Made by a program: the position numbers and the translations under genes. This document shows positions 52,447 to 59,747 of a stretch of 64,000 nucleotides of DNA, piece by piece. The first letter of the stretch is position 1; every line of letters begins with the position of its first letter. The notes beneath the pieces are model-generated. The model did not search any database. It was not told where the DNA came from and saw only the letters and a program-made list of their open reading frames with translations. The stretch comes from Thermoanaerobaculales bacterium (GTDB lineage Bacteria > Acidobacteriota > Thermoanaerobaculia > Thermoanaerobaculales > Sulfomarinibacteraceae), in the NCBI GenBank assembly GCA_035358815.1, contig DAOPQC010000009.1, positions 1 through 64,000 on the forward strand, in the 5' to 3' direction.

Positions 52447-53790
52447 ATGGAAGGCCGCATTCTGATCGTCGATGACGACGCCTCGGTCCGCACCGTGCTG
52501 CGCCGGATCCTGGGCTCTGCCGGGTACAGCGTGCAGGAGGCGGGTGACGCGTTCCAGGCCCTCGACCTGCTCGATGCCCAGCCCCCGGACGCCGCCCTGC
52601 TCGACCTCAAGATGCCCGGCATGGACGGGCTCGGGCTGATCGCCAACCTGCGCCAGCGCGGCCTCGAGATCCCGGTCGTGGTGCTGACCGGTCACGGCGA
52701 CGAGTTCACCTCCCAGCAGGTGCTCGACGCCGGGGCCGCCGCCTACCTCACCAAGCCGCCCGACCGGGCCGACCTCCTGCTCGCGGTGCGCGGCGCGGTC
52801 GCCCAGGGCCGGGTGGCCCGGGAGCTGGCCGAGGCGGAGGAGCCGCCGCCGCTGCTCGGCACGAGTGTCGCCGTCGAGCTGGTCCGGCAGCAGATCGCCA
52901 GGGTCGCGCCGTCCCACGCCACGGTCCTCATCCAGGGCGAGTCGGGGACCGGCAAGGAGCTGGTGGCCCGCCGCCTGCACCACCTCTCGGAGCGGGCCCG
53001 GCGGCCGTTCGTCCGTGTCAACTGCGCGGCGATCCCGAGCGAGCTCATCGAGTCCGAGCTGTTCGGCCACGAGAAGGGATCGTTCACCGGCGCCCACCGC
53101 CGGCAGATCGGCAAGTTCGTCCAGGCCGACAGCGGCACCATCTTCCTCGACGAGGTCGGCGACATGAGCCTGAGCACCCAGGCCAAGGTGCTGCGGGTGC
53201 TGCAGGACGGCGAGGTCGAGCCGGTCGGCGCCGGCCGTCCGTTCCAGGTCGACGTGCGGGTGGTGGCGGCCACCAACAAGGACCTGCCGGCCAACGTCCG
53301 CGAGGCCACCTTCCGCGAGGACCTCTACTACCGGCTGGCGGTGGTGGTGCTGGTGACCCCGCCGCTGCGCGACCACCTGGACGACATTCCGCTCCTGGTC
53401 GACCACTTCACCGCCCACTACTGCCGCGAGTACAACCGCCGCCCCAAGCGGTGGAGCCCGGCGGCGCTTGAGCAGCTGCGCCGGCACCGCTGGCCGGGGA
53501 ACGTCCGCGAGCTGAAGAACGTCGTCGAGCGGGCCGTCATCATGGAGCTCGAGGACACCATCGACCGGGTCGCGATCGCCGGCGCTCCGGGCGCGGCCGC
53601 GGGCGCCGAGAGCCTGCTCGATGCGTCGACGCTGGCCGCGTTCCAGCAGGCGTCCGAGATCGCCTACCTGCGCCACCAGCTCGACCGCCACGGCTGGAAC
53701 GTCGCCGCGACGGCACGGGCCATCGACACCCCGCGCTCGAACCTCTACAAGAAGCTCCAGGCGTATGGGATCAGCCGGGAGGACACGTGA
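52447..53790 (+). CDS. NtrC-type sigma-54 response regulator
   Basis: A 447-residue regulator: receiver domain (D10-D11, phosphoacceptor D53, Lys in TKPPD), AAA+ domain with Walker A GESGTGKE, Walker B GTIFLDEVGD and a C-terminal Fis-type helix-turn-helix (NVAATARAIDTPRSNLYKKL). The sigma-54 contact loop reads GSFTGA where GAFTGA is usual. It activates sigma-54 promoters on phosphorylation; no kinase is adjacent. Its stop overlaps the GTG start of pyrE as GTGA, so the two are co-translated, an odd pairing. I choose ATG 52447; the in-frame ATG 52438 overlaps the -10 element. Confidence 0.9.
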   Translation: MEGRILIVDDDASVRTVLRRILGSAGYSVQEAGDAFQALDLLDAQPPDAALLDLKMPGMDGLGLIANLRQRGLEIPVVVLTGHGDEFTSQQVLDAGAAAYLTKPPDRADLLLAVRGAVAQGRVARELAEAEEPPPLLGTSVAVELVRQQIARVAPSHATVLIQGESGTGKELVARRLHHLSERARRPFVRVNCAAIPSELIESELFGHEKGSFTGAHRRQIGKFVQADSGTIFLDEVGDMSLSTQAKVLRVLQDGEVEPVGAGRPFQVDVRVVAATNKDLPANVREATFREDLYYRLAVVVLVTPPLRDHLDDIPLLVDHFTAHYCREYNRRPKRWSPAALEQLRRHRWPGNVRELKNVVERAVIMELEDTIDRVAIAGAPGAAAGAESLLDASTLAAFQQASEIAYLRHQLDRHGWNVAATARAIDTPRSNLYKKLQAYGISREDT

Positions 53791-54371
53791 TCAACTGCAT
53801 CACCCTCGCCGATCTGGCGGTCCATGGCGCCCACCAGAAGGGCCACTTTCGCCTCTCCTCCGGGCTCCACTCGTCCGACTACCTGCAGTGCGCCCTCTAC
53901 CTCGCCAACCCGGTGCGCGCCGAGCGCGCCGGCCAGGAGCTGGCGCAGTCGATCACCGCGGCGATGGTCGAGCCGGGTGCGATCGTCGCACCAGCCCTCG
54001 GCGGGCTGATCATCGGGCACGAGACCGCGCGAGCGTTCAGGGTGCCGTTCTTCTTCACCGAGCGGGTGGAGGGGAAGATGGCGCTGCGCCGGGGCTTCGG
54101 GGTCGATCCCAAGCAGGCGATCGTGGTCGTCGAGGACGTGGTGACGACCGGCGGCTCGTCGAACGAGGTCATCGACCTGCTCGAGGGCCTCGGCGCCTGC
54201 GTCATCGGCGTCGCGTCGCTGGTGAACCGCTCGGACGCTGACAACCCCTTCGACCCTCGGCCCTACACCGCCCTGCTGCGGGCCTCGTTCCCGACCTGGA
54301 AGCCCACCGCATGCCCGCTCTGCCGGCAGGGCAGGCCGCTCGTCAAGCCGGGGTCGAGGCCGGTCAAGTAG
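53787..54371 (+). CDS. pyrE: orotate phosphoribosyltransferase
   Basis: A 194-residue type I phosphoribosyltransferase of pyrimidine synthesis. The PRPP loop is IVVVEDVVTTGGSSNEVIDLL, the flexible loop FFFTERVEGKMALRRGF, and the N-terminus KGHFRLSSGLHSSDYLQ binds orotate. The tail ACPLCRQGRPLVKPGSR carries a Cys pair, as in several PyrE homologues. GTG 53787 overlaps the regulator's stop by four bases. Confidence 0.94.
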   Translation: MINCITLADLAVHGAHQKGHFRLSSGLHSSDYLQCALYLANPVRAERAGQELAQSITAAMVEPGAIVAPALGGLIIGHETARAFRVPFFFTERVEGKMALRRGFGVDPKQAIVVVEDVVTTGGSSNEVIDLLEGLGACVIGVASLVNRSDADNPFDPRPYTALLRASFPTWKPTACPLCRQGRPLVKPGSRPVK

Positions 54372-54440
54372 CGCTCAGGGGATAGCGATGAGGGGATAGG
54401 GGCTAGGGCCCCTGCCCGCCCGCTGCCGGCTGCACGGACG

Positions 54441-54620
54441 GCTTCGTTCCCGTTCCCGTTCCCGTGCCCGCGCCGATCCGCCTCCGCGCGCGACGTCGTT
54501 CCCGTTCCCGTTCCCGTTCCCGAACCCGCGCCCGCTTCCGCGCCCGGTTCCGAGCGACGTTTCGCTCCCCTTCCCGTTCCCGTCCCCGTTCCCGATCCCG
54601 TGTCCGCTCCCGCTCGTTCG
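54441..54620. repeat. long C-rich CCCGTT hexamer array
   Basis: The longest array in the window: about 25 degenerate 6-base units, with exact CGTTCC runs of three and four copies, separated by a short GC-rich insert near 54475-54490. A G-rich counterpart lies at 54788-54815, on the other side of the inverted repeat. G-rich heptamers (54378-54402) precede it. No gene in 54372-54830. Confidence 0.75.
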
Positions 54621-54671
54621 CTCCGTCCTCGAGAGCGCTTCGCGCCGATTCTCTGGAAGCGCTCCCCGAGG

Positions 54672-54747
54672 GTGCCACCTTTGGCGATTTCGGGTCCTGA
54701 GCAATTTGTCAGGAGCATCGTCGTCCCGAAATCGCCAAAGATGGCAC
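54672..54747. repeat. 23-bp near-perfect inverted repeat with an inner hairpin
   Basis: 54672-54694 and 54725-54747 are reverse complements with one mismatch. Inside, TCCTGA (54695-54700) pairs with TCAGGA (54709-54714). Weaker pairing extends outward to about 54655 and 54766 (GGAAGCGC against GCGCTTCC). It could be a small palindromic mobile remnant or a strong RNA hairpin. Confidence 0.7.
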
Positions 54748-54830
54748 GCCCGCGGGAGGCGCTTCCCTCGCTCTCTCCTCGTCCCCGGGGAGCGGAAGCG
54801 GGTGCGGGCGCAGCCAGGTTCGCCCTGGCC

Positions 54831-55283
54831 TTACGAATCGTCCTTGCGGCCGCGCGTGAAGACCTCCTGCCACGCGGCGACCTCGCTCGACGACAGCTTG
54901 GCCTCGGCGCGGGCCCTCGGCGGCGTGGGCCGAGGGCGCGTGCTCCACTCGGCCAGCGTACGGACAGTGGCCCCGCGTTCGCGGGCGCGTCCCGCGAGGC
55001 CGCGGTCGTCGGTCACCACGACCCACTCACGGGCCCTCCGCCCGGCCGGGATCCTGCTGATGATCACGTCGTCGGCGGAGGCGGCGCCGGAGTGGACGAT
55101 GGTCACCCGGCCCAGCGCCTCCTGGGCCGGCGCGCCGGCGGCCGGCGGACCGTCGAACACCACCACCACCGACATCCGCTCGTGTCGGGTCGCCTCCAGC
55201 ACCAGCGCGCGAACGGCCGGGCGCGACCGGGCCGATCGCGGGAGACTGTGGAGGAGGTTGGTGCCGTCGACGAGGAGCGGCAT
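54831..55283 (-). CDS. NYN-domain (YacP-like) RNase
   Basis: A 150-residue PIN-like nuclease. MPLLVDGTNLLHSL supplies the first Asp, VVVVFDGPPAAG and SADDVIISRI the next acidic residues, and VVVTDDRGLAGRARERGA the last, so the metal-dependent RNase site is complete. NYN/YacP proteins process or decay RNA. The start overlaps the stop of the J-domain gene by one base (TGATG). It is the third gene of a PATAN-SPOR / PATAN-J-TPR / NYN operon. Confidence 0.85.
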   Translation of the reverse strand: MPLLVDGTNLLHSLPRSARSRPAVRALVLEATRHERMSVVVVFDGPPAAGAPAQEALGRVTIVHSGAASADDVIISRIPAGRRAREWVVVTDDRGLAGRARERGATVRTLAEWSTRPRPTPPRARAEAKLSSSEVAAWQEVFTRGRKDDS

Positions 55284-56836
55284 CAGCCGCGCTGCTGCTG
55301 GGCGCGGCGCAGCAGGCGCTCGAGCTCGCGCTTGCCGGCCAGCTCCTTGTACATCTGCTTGGCGCGCGGGTTGTCGGGATCCGCGGCGAGAGCCTTCTCG
55401 AGCGCCTTGCGCTCGCGCTCCTGGTTGCGGCGGCGGCGCCAGAACAGCGCCAGCTCGAGCCACGCCTCGACGTGCTCGGGGTCGACCTCGATGGCGCGGC
55501 GCATCGCCGCCAGGGCGCGATTGGTCCACAGCGGGTTGCGGAGCAGGAGCTGGGCCAGCTTCACCAGCTCTGTGGGTCGGGGGTCGAGCTTGCAGGCGTG
55601 CTCGAGGAGCTGGATCGCGAGGTAGAACTCGCCCTCGCGGACCAGCTCGTCGGCCCGCTTGAGGTTGGCCTCGACGACGGCGCTGCGCGCGCCGACGTCG
55701 GCGGCGGCTCGCTGGGCCGGCTCGGCGAGCCGCTCGCGCTCCTTCTGCACCTCCTGGAGGATCTTGTCGTAGCGCTCACGGCTTCGCCAGTCGGACAGCA
55801 CCTGGTGCGCCTCCGTGGCGCGCTCGCAGATCGCCTCCAGCTCGGCGCCGAGGTCCTTGAGGTGTCGCTCCGAAACACGGGCCGGCGAGTACCGCTCCTT
55901 GATCCGCTGCAGGGCCCGATTCACCTCGTCGCGGTCGGCGCCGGGCCGGAGCCCGAGCGCTCCGTAGTGGTCGACGCGCCGGCCTTCCTCGGCAAGCCGC
56001 CGGATGCTCTGCCGTTCCTGGCGCTGGATCTCGGCGAGCGTCTCCTCCTTCACCGACGGGGTCGCGGCCGGCTGCTCGCCCGGTGCCTGCGGCCGCGCCG
56101 GGGCGGCACGCCGGGTCGCGTCACCGACCGAGACCACGCCGGCCGCGATCAGGGGGTAGAGGGTGGCGATCGCCTGCTCGTCGGGCAGCGCCGAGACCTG
56201 GAACAGGTCCGAGATCGTCCGCGTGCCCTCGAGGCGGCTCAGCAGGAAGCCCTCGGTCGGGGTGAGGTTGAAGTCCTGCAGCAGGAGGTCGAACTCGCGG
56301 GAGCGCCACACCGTGCGTTCGAGGGAGCCGAGCGCCGCGAGCTTCGCTCGATGGTCGTCGCAGGCGCGGGCCGCGATCAGGATGATCTGCGCGGTGAACA
56401 GGTCGGGCAGGGTGTCAGGCTGTCCCGAGCCCTCCTCGGCGACGTACTCGTAGAACAGGGCCGGCTCCGCCGCCGCTCTCCGGATGATCGCCAGCGTCAG
56501 CTCCTGGAGCTCGCGCTGCAGCACCGCCGCTTCGAGGCTGCCGCGCGCCACCAGGAGATGGCCGAGTGGCGGGGCCTCCTCCCCGCCCTGCGAGAGCAGC
56601 GACAGGGCGCGGTCGTCCTCGCTGATGATGCCGCGGTCCACAAGCCACATCCCGAGCTTTTCGTCCTCGATGCTCGAGCGGGCCGCCCGGATCTCTCCCT
56701 TGACGAACATGATCTCGCGCCGCGTCCGACTGGTGGCGACGGCGAGGATTCCGGTTGCGGCCTCTCTGGCCAGCCGCGCGAGGTGGTCCGGCAGCGCCGT
56801 GCTCAGCTCGAGCCGCACCACGGAGTCGCCGCTCAT
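55283..56836 (-). CDS. PATAN (DUF4388) protein with a J-like domain and TPRs
   Basis: A 517-residue cytoplasmic protein. Residues 1-110 form a PATAN/DUF4388 domain (ATGILAVATSRTRREIMFVKGEIRAA); a second winged-helix-like segment follows (150-240); residues about 295-365 are a J-like domain (DHYGALGLRPGADRDEVNRA, then YSPARVSERHLKDLG), but the hallmark HPD is not present, so Hsp70 stimulation is doubtful. Residues 400-517 are TPRs (YLAIQLLEHACKLDPRP, AIEVDPEHVEAWLELALFW). PATAN domains mediate contacts in regulation and motility systems. Function unknown. ATG 56836 follows a purine-rich GGAGGGGG stretch. Confidence 0.82.
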   Translation of the reverse strand: MSGDSVVRLELSTALPDHLARLAREAATGILAVATSRTRREIMFVKGEIRAARSSIEDEKLGMWLVDRGIISEDDRALSLLSQGGEEAPPLGHLLVARGSLEAAVLQRELQELTLAIIRRAAAEPALFYEYVAEEGSGQPDTLPDLFTAQIILIAARACDDHRAKLAALGSLERTVWRSREFDLLLQDFNLTPTEGFLLSRLEGTRTISDLFQVSALPDEQAIATLYPLIAAGVVSVGDATRRAAPARPQAPGEQPAATPSVKEETLAEIQRQERQSIRRLAEEGRRVDHYGALGLRPGADRDEVNRALQRIKERYSPARVSERHLKDLGAELEAICERATEAHQVLSDWRSRERYDKILQEVQKERERLAEPAQRAAADVGARSAVVEANLKRADELVREGEFYLAIQLLEHACKLDPRPTELVKLAQLLLRNPLWTNRALAAMRRAIEVDPEHVEAWLELALFWRRRRNQERERKALEKALAADPDNPRAKQMYKELAGKRELERLLRRAQQQRG

Positions 56837-56841
56837 CGCCG

Positions 56842-57969
56842 TCAACCCCCTCCGCTGCCCGCCGCCGCGTCCTCGGTGGGCGACAGCTCGACGGGATGGG
56901 GCGTGAAGCCCTCGAGCATCAGGTGCGCGGGGACGCTGGCGACCGCGCGAGCAGCGGCCTCGCGGCTCGGGAAGTGCCCCCAGATCAGCCGCCAGCACGG
57001 GCTGCCCTCGGCCCCCTCGCTGGCCACTGGTCGCAGGACGTCGGGGTACTGTCGCGCCTTGTTGAGGACGCGCTGCAGCTCTTGCGGCTCGCAGCCCATG
57101 TCGACCACCAGGCCCCAGTCGCCGGCTGTCGAGGGCGCCTGGGCGGCGCGGTTGGAGCGCAGCCACAGCGCGGTCGCCCCGATGACGATCGCGAGCACCG
57201 CTGCCAGGGCGGCGAGCAGGGCCCAAGCCGGGACGCGCCGGCGCCGGCGCTCCGGGGCGGAAGGAAGCGGCTCCCGCTCCTGCTTCCGCACCGGCTCCGG
57301 CACCGCAGGCTCGGCCGGCGACGCCACCGGGGCCGGCTCGAGCATGCCGGCGGCAACCAGGGCCGCGAGCAGGCTGACAACCTCGCCCTGCCCCTGGGGT
57401 GAGCGACCGGCGATCTCGGCGGCGGTGCGCTGGCCGTTGACCTTGGCAACGATCAGGTCCGCCTCCTCCGACAGCCGAAGCGGCGAGTACAGCTCGAGGA
57501 AGTCGGCGGCCCGGCGCAGCCGGATGTCGAGGTCGGGGAGGATTGCCCGCGTCAGCTGCGGGTCCTGGCTCGACAGCACCAGCTCCACGACCGCGTGGGC
57601 GGCAGAGATGGTCGGCGCATCGGTGCCGGCGACCTCCGAGTCGCTGATCTCGAGCCGGTGCTCGGGGTCGAGCAGCCACGCCGCGAGGGCCTCCTGGACG
57701 AGCTCCTTGACGGTCCCGATCGCGACGGTCTGTGACAGGCCCGGGGCGGCGGCGAGCGCAAGGGCTTCCGCGACGAGGTCGGGGCGTCCAACCGGGCGGC
57801 AGCCGAGGCGGCGGGCAAGCAGGGCCGGGTCCGGTCCCTCGACCGACACGATCTTGCCGCGGGCCAGGCGCAGCACGAGCTCGCCGGTCGAGCCGGAGAG
57901 CCGGACCTCGCCGGCAGGCCGTCGGGCGAGCCATCGCCCGAGGCGCCAGATCAGCTCGGGATCCCGCAT
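56842..57969 (-). CDS. PATAN-type protein with a membrane span and SPOR-like domain
   Basis: A 375-residue protein: N-terminal PATAN-like region (about 1-190, GELVLRLARGKIVSVEG, DPEHRLEISDSEV), a single membrane span (about 245-268, WALLAALAAVLAIVIGATALWL), and a C-terminal periplasmic SPOR-like domain (WGLVVDMGCEPQEL, YPDVLRPVAS, CWRLIWGHFPSREAAARA). SPOR domains bind denuded septal peptidoglycan, so this protein may report wall status inward to the PATAN part. Start: ATG 57969 sits six bases after GGAG and just behind a TATGAT -10 (57980-57985); ATG 57984 is less likely as it lies inside the -10. First gene of the operon. Confidence 0.78.
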   Translation of the reverse strand: MRDPELIWRLGRWLARRPAGEVRLSGSTGELVLRLARGKIVSVEGPDPALLARRLGCRPVGRPDLVAEALALAAAPGLSQTVAIGTVKELVQEALAAWLLDPEHRLEISDSEVAGTDAPTISAAHAVVELVLSSQDPQLTRAILPDLDIRLRRAADFLELYSPLRLSEEADLIVAKVNGQRTAAEIAGRSPQGQGEVVSLLAALVAAGMLEPAPVASPAEPAVPEPVRKQEREPLPSAPERRRRRVPAWALLAALAAVLAIVIGATALWLRSNRAAQAPSTAGDWGLVVDMGCEPQELQRVLNKARQYPDVLRPVASEGAEGSPCWRLIWGHFPSREAAARAVASVPAHLMLEGFTPHPVELSPTEDAAAGSGGG

Positions 57970-58035
57970 GTCGGACTCCATCATAAACGGTCTAACGGGC
58001 AGGAGGTATTGCCGGCCTCGTGGCCGGGCGCCTCC

Positions 58036-58064
58036 TTGACAGTCTCGGCAAAGCTTTCTACCAT
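58036..58064 (+). promoter_or_regulatory. tRNA operon promoter
   Basis: Perfect -35 TTGACA (58036-58041), 17-base spacer, -10 TACCAT (58059-58064), 25 bases before the first tRNA. Confidence 0.85.
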
Positions 58065-58088
58065 GACCTTCCCAACGGCCAGCCGTTC

Positions 58089-58163
58089 GGGAGGTTAGCT
58101 CAGGGGTAGAGCACCTGCCTTACACGCAGGGAGTCGTGGGTTCAAATCCCCCACCTCCCACCA
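58089..58163 (+). tRNA. tRNA-Val (anticodon UAC)
   Basis: A 72-base cloverleaf plus encoded CCA. Acceptor GGGAGGT pairs with ACCTCCC; D arm GCTC...GAGC; anticodon stem CCTGC/GCAGG around CTTACAC (anticodon TAC); T loop TTCAAAT. One mismatch lies in the T stem. Confidence 0.94.
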
Positions 58164-58184
58164 CCCCTGAGACGGCACGATTGC

Positions 58185-58261
58185 GGGGTCGTAGTTCAGC
58201 TGGTTAGAACGCCGGCCTGTCACGCCGGAGGTCGAGGGTTCGAGTCCCTTCGGCCCCGCCA
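58185..58261 (+). tRNA. tRNA-Asp (anticodon GUC)
   Basis: A 74-base cloverleaf plus encoded CCA. Acceptor GGGGTCG pairs with CGGCCCC (one G-U); anticodon stem CCGGC/GCCGG around CTGTCAC (anticodon GTC); T loop TTCGAGT. Separated by 21 bases from tRNA-Val. Confidence 0.95.
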
Positions 58262-58276
58262 ACCCAGCCAAACCGA

Positions 58277-58302
58277 GCCGCCCTTCGGGCGGCTTTTCGT
58301 TT
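58277..58302 (+). terminator. intrinsic terminator of the tRNA operon
   Basis: GCCGCCC-TTC-GGGCGGC stem-loop followed by TTTTCGTTT. Confidence 0.9.
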
Positions 58303-58410
58303 GTCTGGTGGCGGGGCCGAAGGGACTCGGTCACCGCGGAGCCAGCGGGCGGACGTACGCCGCCCACCGCCCTCTCCGGCCCGGCTGACGCCGGGCCTGC
58401 GACCCCCACG
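58290..58410. repeat. 121-bp direct repeat, copy 1, with an inverted tRNA-Asp 3' end
   Basis: Identical to 58638-58758 (348 bases apart). Bases 58309-58329 are the exact reverse complement of the last 21 bases of tRNA-Asp including CCA (58241-58261). Confidence 0.85.
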
Positions 58411-58499
58411 GCTACGTCCGCACTCCGCTGCCTATCGCGGTGTGCAAGTCCCTTCCCTCGTGACCCCGGCGACCCTGGCGGGCGGCTGTTTTCGTTCCG

Positions 58500-58520
58500 T
58501 GGCGGGGCCTTCGGGACTCG
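58500..58520. repeat. diverged inverted copy of the tRNA-Asp 3' end
   Basis: Eighteen of 21 bases match the inverted tRNA-Asp end at 58309-58329. It is embedded between two copies of a CCTTCCCTCGTGACCCCGGC-containing repeat (from about 58450 and from about 58604). Confidence 0.65.
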
Positions 58521-58637
58521 CAGCACCGTCACCTGCGCGCTGTCACGGGCAGCCCGCGTTGCGGCCTGCCGGTTCCAGCCTGCGCAGCTGCCGGCGGTGT
58601 CGAGCCCTTCCCTCGTGACCCCGGCGACCCTGGCGGT

Positions 58638-58758
58638 CGGCTTTTCGTTTGTCTGGTGGCGGGGCCGAAGGGACTCGGTCACCGCGGAGCCAGCGGGCGG
58701 ACGTACGCCGCCCACCGCCCTCTCCGGCCCGGCTGACGCCGGGCCTGCGACCCCCACG
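58638..58758. repeat. 121-bp direct repeat, copy 2, with an inverted tRNA-Asp 3' end
   Basis: Second copy of the repeat at 58290-58410; the inverted tRNA-Asp end is at 58657-58677. The remaining stretch 58759-58983 holds no convincing gene. Confidence 0.85.
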
Positions 58759-58983
58759 CCCTCTGAAACTGCGAATGTGTCCATGTCGGCCCCGGCACGC
58801 AATTGGCGCGAAGGCCCCAGCGATCCACAGGGTCAAGAATCACCGGGTGCGCGAACGCGGCGCAGACCTCCGCCCAAGCCTCCGCACGCACGATCGGGGT
58901 CCTCCTCAACTGTCCGTTCACGGTGTGAGGTCGAGATACCTGAGAATCTCACACTTCAGCCAGACACTCCTTCTGGGGGTGCC

Positions 58984-59343
58984 TCAGGGCTCGCGGCGGA
59001 GGCCGAGCTGGATCGAGATCGCGCGGTCGAGGGCTTCGAGCTCGCCGGCTTCGAGGAGGCCAAGGCGCTTGCTGATGCGGTGCCGGGCAACCGTGCGAAG
59101 CTGGTTGGCGACCGCACGGGAGGGCTTGGCGAGGCCGCTCGACGTCGGGCCGACGCGGCTTTCGTAGGGTCGGAGGGGGCGGTCGGGCAGCGATGTCACG
59201 GGCACGATCTGGAGCACCGCGTCGAGCCGGCAGGCGACGTCGTTCGAGACGACGACCGCCGGGCGGGTCTTCCGGATCTCTCGACCCTCTGCCGGGTCGA
59301 AGCGGACCAGGACGACGTCGCCTCGGCGGAGCTCGGGGGTCAC
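58984..59343 (-). CDS. PemK/MazF-family toxin
   Basis: A 119-residue endoribonuclease-type toxin. LRRGDVVLVRFDPAEGREIRKTRPAVVVSND is the MazF/PemK beta-barrel core, followed by ALDAVLQIVPVTSLP and the SGLAKPSRAVANQLRTV motif, with Arg and Ser/Thr of the active site retained. MazF-type toxins cut mRNA at short sequences. The start is GTG 59343, sharing GTGA with the antitoxin stop, so expression is coupled. It lies beside the tRNA-derived repeats. Confidence 0.88.
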   Translation of the reverse strand: MTPELRRGDVVLVRFDPAEGREIRKTRPAVVVSNDVACRLDAVLQIVPVTSLPDRPLRPYESRVGPTSSGLAKPSRAVANQLRTVARHRISKRLGLLEAGELEALDRAISIQLGLRREP

Positions 59344-59555
59344 TCGTCGACCTCCGCGTCAGCCGCTTCCCACTCGGCGGCCAGCTCTGCCGCTTCGTCC
59401 CGGTCCTCGGTGTACGCCACCTCGAGCTGTCGCTCGAGCAGCCGGGCGCGGTACTCGCGGACCGCCTCGCACACGACGGCACTGGTGTTCGGGACCTCGT
59501 ACAAGAACGTCGCCACATCAGGGTCGACCGTCACGGTGATGCGCTTCTTGCCCAC
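59340..59555 (-). CDS. ribbon-helix-helix-type antitoxin
   Basis: A 71-residue partner of the PemK toxin. KKRITVTVDPDVATFLYEV is the ribbon of an RHH DNA-binding fold, followed by two helices; the acidic C-terminus (EAAELAAEWEAADAEVDE) should bind and block the toxin. I take GTG 59555, seven bases behind CCGGAGG; an in-frame ATG at 59582 lies inside the promoter. It likely represses its own operon through the upstream palindrome. Confidence 0.82.
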   Translation of the reverse strand: MGKKRITVTVDPDVATFLYEVPNTSAVVCEAVREYRARLLERQLEVAYTEDRDEAAELAAEWEAADAEVDE

Positions 59556-59584
59556 TGCCGGATCCTCCGGTGAGATGATCATAG

Positions 59585-59602
59585 CATACGAAATGTCATA
59601 TG
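59585..59602 (-). promoter_or_regulatory. toxin-antitoxin operator and promoter
   Basis: CATACGA-AATG-TCATATG is a near-perfect palindrome directly upstream of a TATGAT -10, in the most AT-rich patch of this region. It is suited to autorepression by the antitoxin. Confidence 0.55.
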
Positions 59603-59707
59603 AACAATACGCACACTGCGATTCCAGCGACGCCATCTGTCCGCCGGCGGGATCGAATGTGAATCGTGGCTGAGGTTCGGCCGGACGGTGGAATGGTCCG
59701 AGGCCGG

Positions 59708-59713
59708 TACAAT
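59708..59713 (+). promoter_or_regulatory. -10 element (TACAAT) of the POT transporter gene
   Basis: TACAAT lies 34 bases before ATG 59748, which has a GGAGAGG ribosome site. Confidence 0.6.
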
Positions 59714-59747
59714 GGCCGGGTTTCGAGCCCGTCGTATCGGAGAGGAC

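Noticed and set aside
31478..54620. Hexamer arrays as CRISPR arrays
   Set aside because: The units are 6 bases long with no spacers, and no cas gene is present.
58679..58921. 80-codon minus-strand ORF as a truncated gene
   Set aside because: It runs into the 121-bp repeat, has no ribosome site and matches no family that I recognise. It might be a gene remnant, but I cannot support it.
58089..59343. Integrative element at the tRNA genes
   Set aside because: The tRNA-Asp copies are inverted, not direct, and no integrase or phage gene is present in the window.
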